A stretch of DNA of 64,000 nt, taken from the NCBI GenBank assembly GCA_002368175.1, contig AP018172.1:6389001-6453000 (forward strand). Direction: 5' to 3'. The position numbers were made by a program, and so were the translations under genes. Positions 62,968-64,000 of the stretch are shown piece after piece. The stretch is from Calothrix sp. NIES-2098. GTDB taxonomy: Bacteria; Cyanobacteriota; Cyanobacteriia; Cyanobacteriales; Nostocaceae. The stretch's first letter is position 1. Each line of letters opens with the position of its first letter. The notes below the pieces were generated by a model that was given only the letters and a program-made list of their open reading frames with translations, was not told the origin of the DNA and ran no database searches.

Positions 62968-63687
62968 ATGATGAACGAGATTCGCGTAATTCTAATTGAA
63001 GACCACGACCTAACTCGTATAGGTATGCGTGCTGCTTTAAAGCAACAAGAAGGAATTCAAGTAGTTGGTGAAGCTAAAGATGGCAAATCTGGATTGTCGC
63101 TACTGAAATCTCTGCAACCAGATGTGGCGATAGTAGATGTAGGCTTGCCAGATCTAAGTGGAATTGAGCTAACGCAGATATTTAAAGATTCGGAAGCAGA
63201 CGCATCTTTGGCAACTAAGATTTTAATTTTGACTATGAATGATAGTGAAGATACTGTTTTAGCTGCGTTTGCTGCTGGAGCAGATTCTTATTACATGAAA
63301 GATGCCAGCATAGAGAAGTTAGCAGATGCTATCAGAACTACTCATGAAGGTAATTCCTGGATTGACCCTGCTATTGCTCGGATTGTATTGCGACAAAGCA
63401 ATAACGTTTATACAGAAGCAACTTCTCCTACTAAACCTTCAACAGTTGCAATTAACTCTTTGTCAGAATCAGAAACTGAATTACTTCTTGCTTACCCTTT
63501 AACTACACGGGAATTAGATGTTTTGAAGTTAATTGTTGATGGGTGCAGCAACAGCGAAATTGGCGAACAGCTTTATATTACAGTTGGCACAGTTAAAACC
63601 CACGTTCGCAACATTTTAAACAAGCTTTCGGTAAGCGATCGCACTCAAATTGCAGTCCGTGCTTTGCGCGCAGGATTGGTTCGATAA
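62968..63687 (+). CDS. LuxR/NarL-type response regulator
   Basis: A 239-residue two-domain regulator. The receiver has the acidic pair in LIEDHDL, the phosphoacceptor D57 in VAIVDVGLPD, Thr in ILTMND and Lys in YYMKDAS. After a linker (about residues 125-170) a LuxR-type helix-turn-helix follows: LTTRELDVLKLIVDGCSNSE and YITVGTVKTHVRNILNKLSV. ATGs at 62968 and 62971 are equally possible. Its end overlaps the convergent receiver-protein gene by 43 bases. The partner kinase may be that facing gene, which enters from the window edge. Confidence 0.92.
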   Translation: MMNEIRVILIEDHDLTRIGMRAALKQQEGIQVVGEAKDGKSGLSLLKSLQPDVAIVDVGLPDLSGIELTQIFKDSEADASLATKILILTMNDSEDTVLAAFAAGADSYYMKDASIEKLADAIRTTHEGNSWIDPAIARIVLRQSNNVYTEATSPTKPSTVAINSLSESETELLLAYPLTTRELDVLKLIVDGCSNSEIGEQLYITVGTVKTHVRNILNKLSVSDRTQIAVRALRAGLVR

Positions 63688-64000
63688 TTGCTTTTGAGAA
63701 GATTGGCCACAGAATTAATAAATTCAACCGGTTCTATTGGCTTGACAAAGTATGCCTGAAATCCAGATGCTAGTGCTTCCTGTTCAACAGTTTCTTGAGC
63801 ATAAGCCGTCAAGGCTATTGCGGGAATTTGTTTTAGTTGTTGTGCGGACATTGCTCTAATTTTTCGTATCAGAGTACACCCGTCTATTTCAGGCAAGCCA
63901 ATATCACAAAGCAGTATATCGGGTTGCGTTTGTTCTAATACTGCTAGCGCTTCATAGGCCGATGCTGTTACTGCTACATTGGCTCCTGAATCTTCTAACA
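63645..64000 (-). CDS. 3' part of receiver-domain protein, likely hybrid kinase
   Basis: The gene enters from the right edge, so only the last 118 residues are seen. They form a response-regulator receiver domain: LEQTQPDILLCDIGLPEIDG with the phosphoacceptor Asp, IPAIALTAYAQ and YFVKPIEPVEF. There is no room to tell whether it belongs to a hybrid histidine kinase or a stand-alone receiver; a C-terminal receiver after a kinase is common in cyanobacteria. It converges on the LuxR regulator, overlapping its last 43 bases. Confidence 0.85.
   Translation of the reverse strand, partial: LEDSGANVAVTASAYEALAVLEQTQPDILLCDIGLPEIDGCTLIRKIRAMSAQQLKQIPAIALTAYAQETVEQEALASGFQAYFVKPIEPVEFINSVANLLKSNYRTNPARKARTAI

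Noticed and set aside
62814..62999. GTG-started frame overlapping the response regulator
   Set aside because: It runs into the regulator gene in another frame and shows no known domain.

Overview
The window reads as chromosomal DNA of a filamentous cyanobacterium, most likely a heterocyst-forming Nostocales relative. Support comes from many GCGATCGC (HIP1) octamers, cyanobacterium/plastid-type families (CCB1, Tic21-like DUF3611, Ycf35, Ycf46, DUF2997, GH57 branching enzyme), runs of gtcattagtcatt-type spacer sequence, Nostoc-type hairpin repeats and a candidate NtcA promoter. No rRNA, tRNA, CRISPR array or insertion-sequence transposase was recognised. Assignments come from reading motifs and remembered families, not from database searches.

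Layout. 1-8.5 kb is housekeeping: CCB1, a PadR regulator behind an NtcA-like promoter, Tic21-like protein, serS, rseP, nth, rpsN, aat and small unknowns. 8.6-13.2 kb is the minus-strand type IV pilus motor set pilB-pilT-pilC. 13.7-19.8 kb carries grpE, dnaK, dnaJ, a TusA-like protein and rsgA. 20.3-21.9 kb is a GH57 branching enzyme with a clear terminator.

22.2-28.2 kb is a second, divergent chaperone locus: DUF2997, a membrane-anchored GrpE-like protein, a lidless Hsp70 and a WD40 protein on the plus strand, converging on Ycf35 and the AAA+ ATPase Ycf46. DUF2997, Ycf35 and Ycf46 being placed around a private Hsp70/GrpE pair suggests one functional system. 28.4-33.0 kb is nifJ with a dihydroorotate-dehydrogenase-like gene. 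33.3-38.0 kb holds an unknown gene, a P1-type peptidase and a tandem M16 peptidase.

38.2-55.0 kb is a small nonribosomal peptide cluster: three one-module NRPS genes (C-A-PCP-TE; C-A-PCP; TubC-C-A-nMT-PCP) with predicted aromatic, Ile/Val and N-methyl-Leu specificity, a heme-dependent oxidative N-demethylase-like protein (DUF3445) between the first two, a SemiSWEET, an alpha/beta hydrolase on the opposite strand, an embedded VapBC-type toxin-antitoxin pair and an LCM-type methyltransferase. Gene order does not match assembly order, because the thioesterase module comes first.

55.1-58.2 kb is an island: eleven 21-bp tandem repeats, a small basic protein, a ParA ATPase fused to a restriction-type nuclease-like domain, and a ParB-like protein with a SAP/Rho-N-like tail. 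This looks like a partition system turned to another purpose and is, with the Hsp70 locus and the NRPS/N-demethylase cluster, the best candidate for something undescribed. 58.3-64 kb returns to ordinary genes: a PQQ-propeller protein, radC, a small secreted protein, a ferritin-like metal-dependent hydrolase, a LuxR-type response regulator and the 3' end of a receiver-domain protein cut by the window edge.
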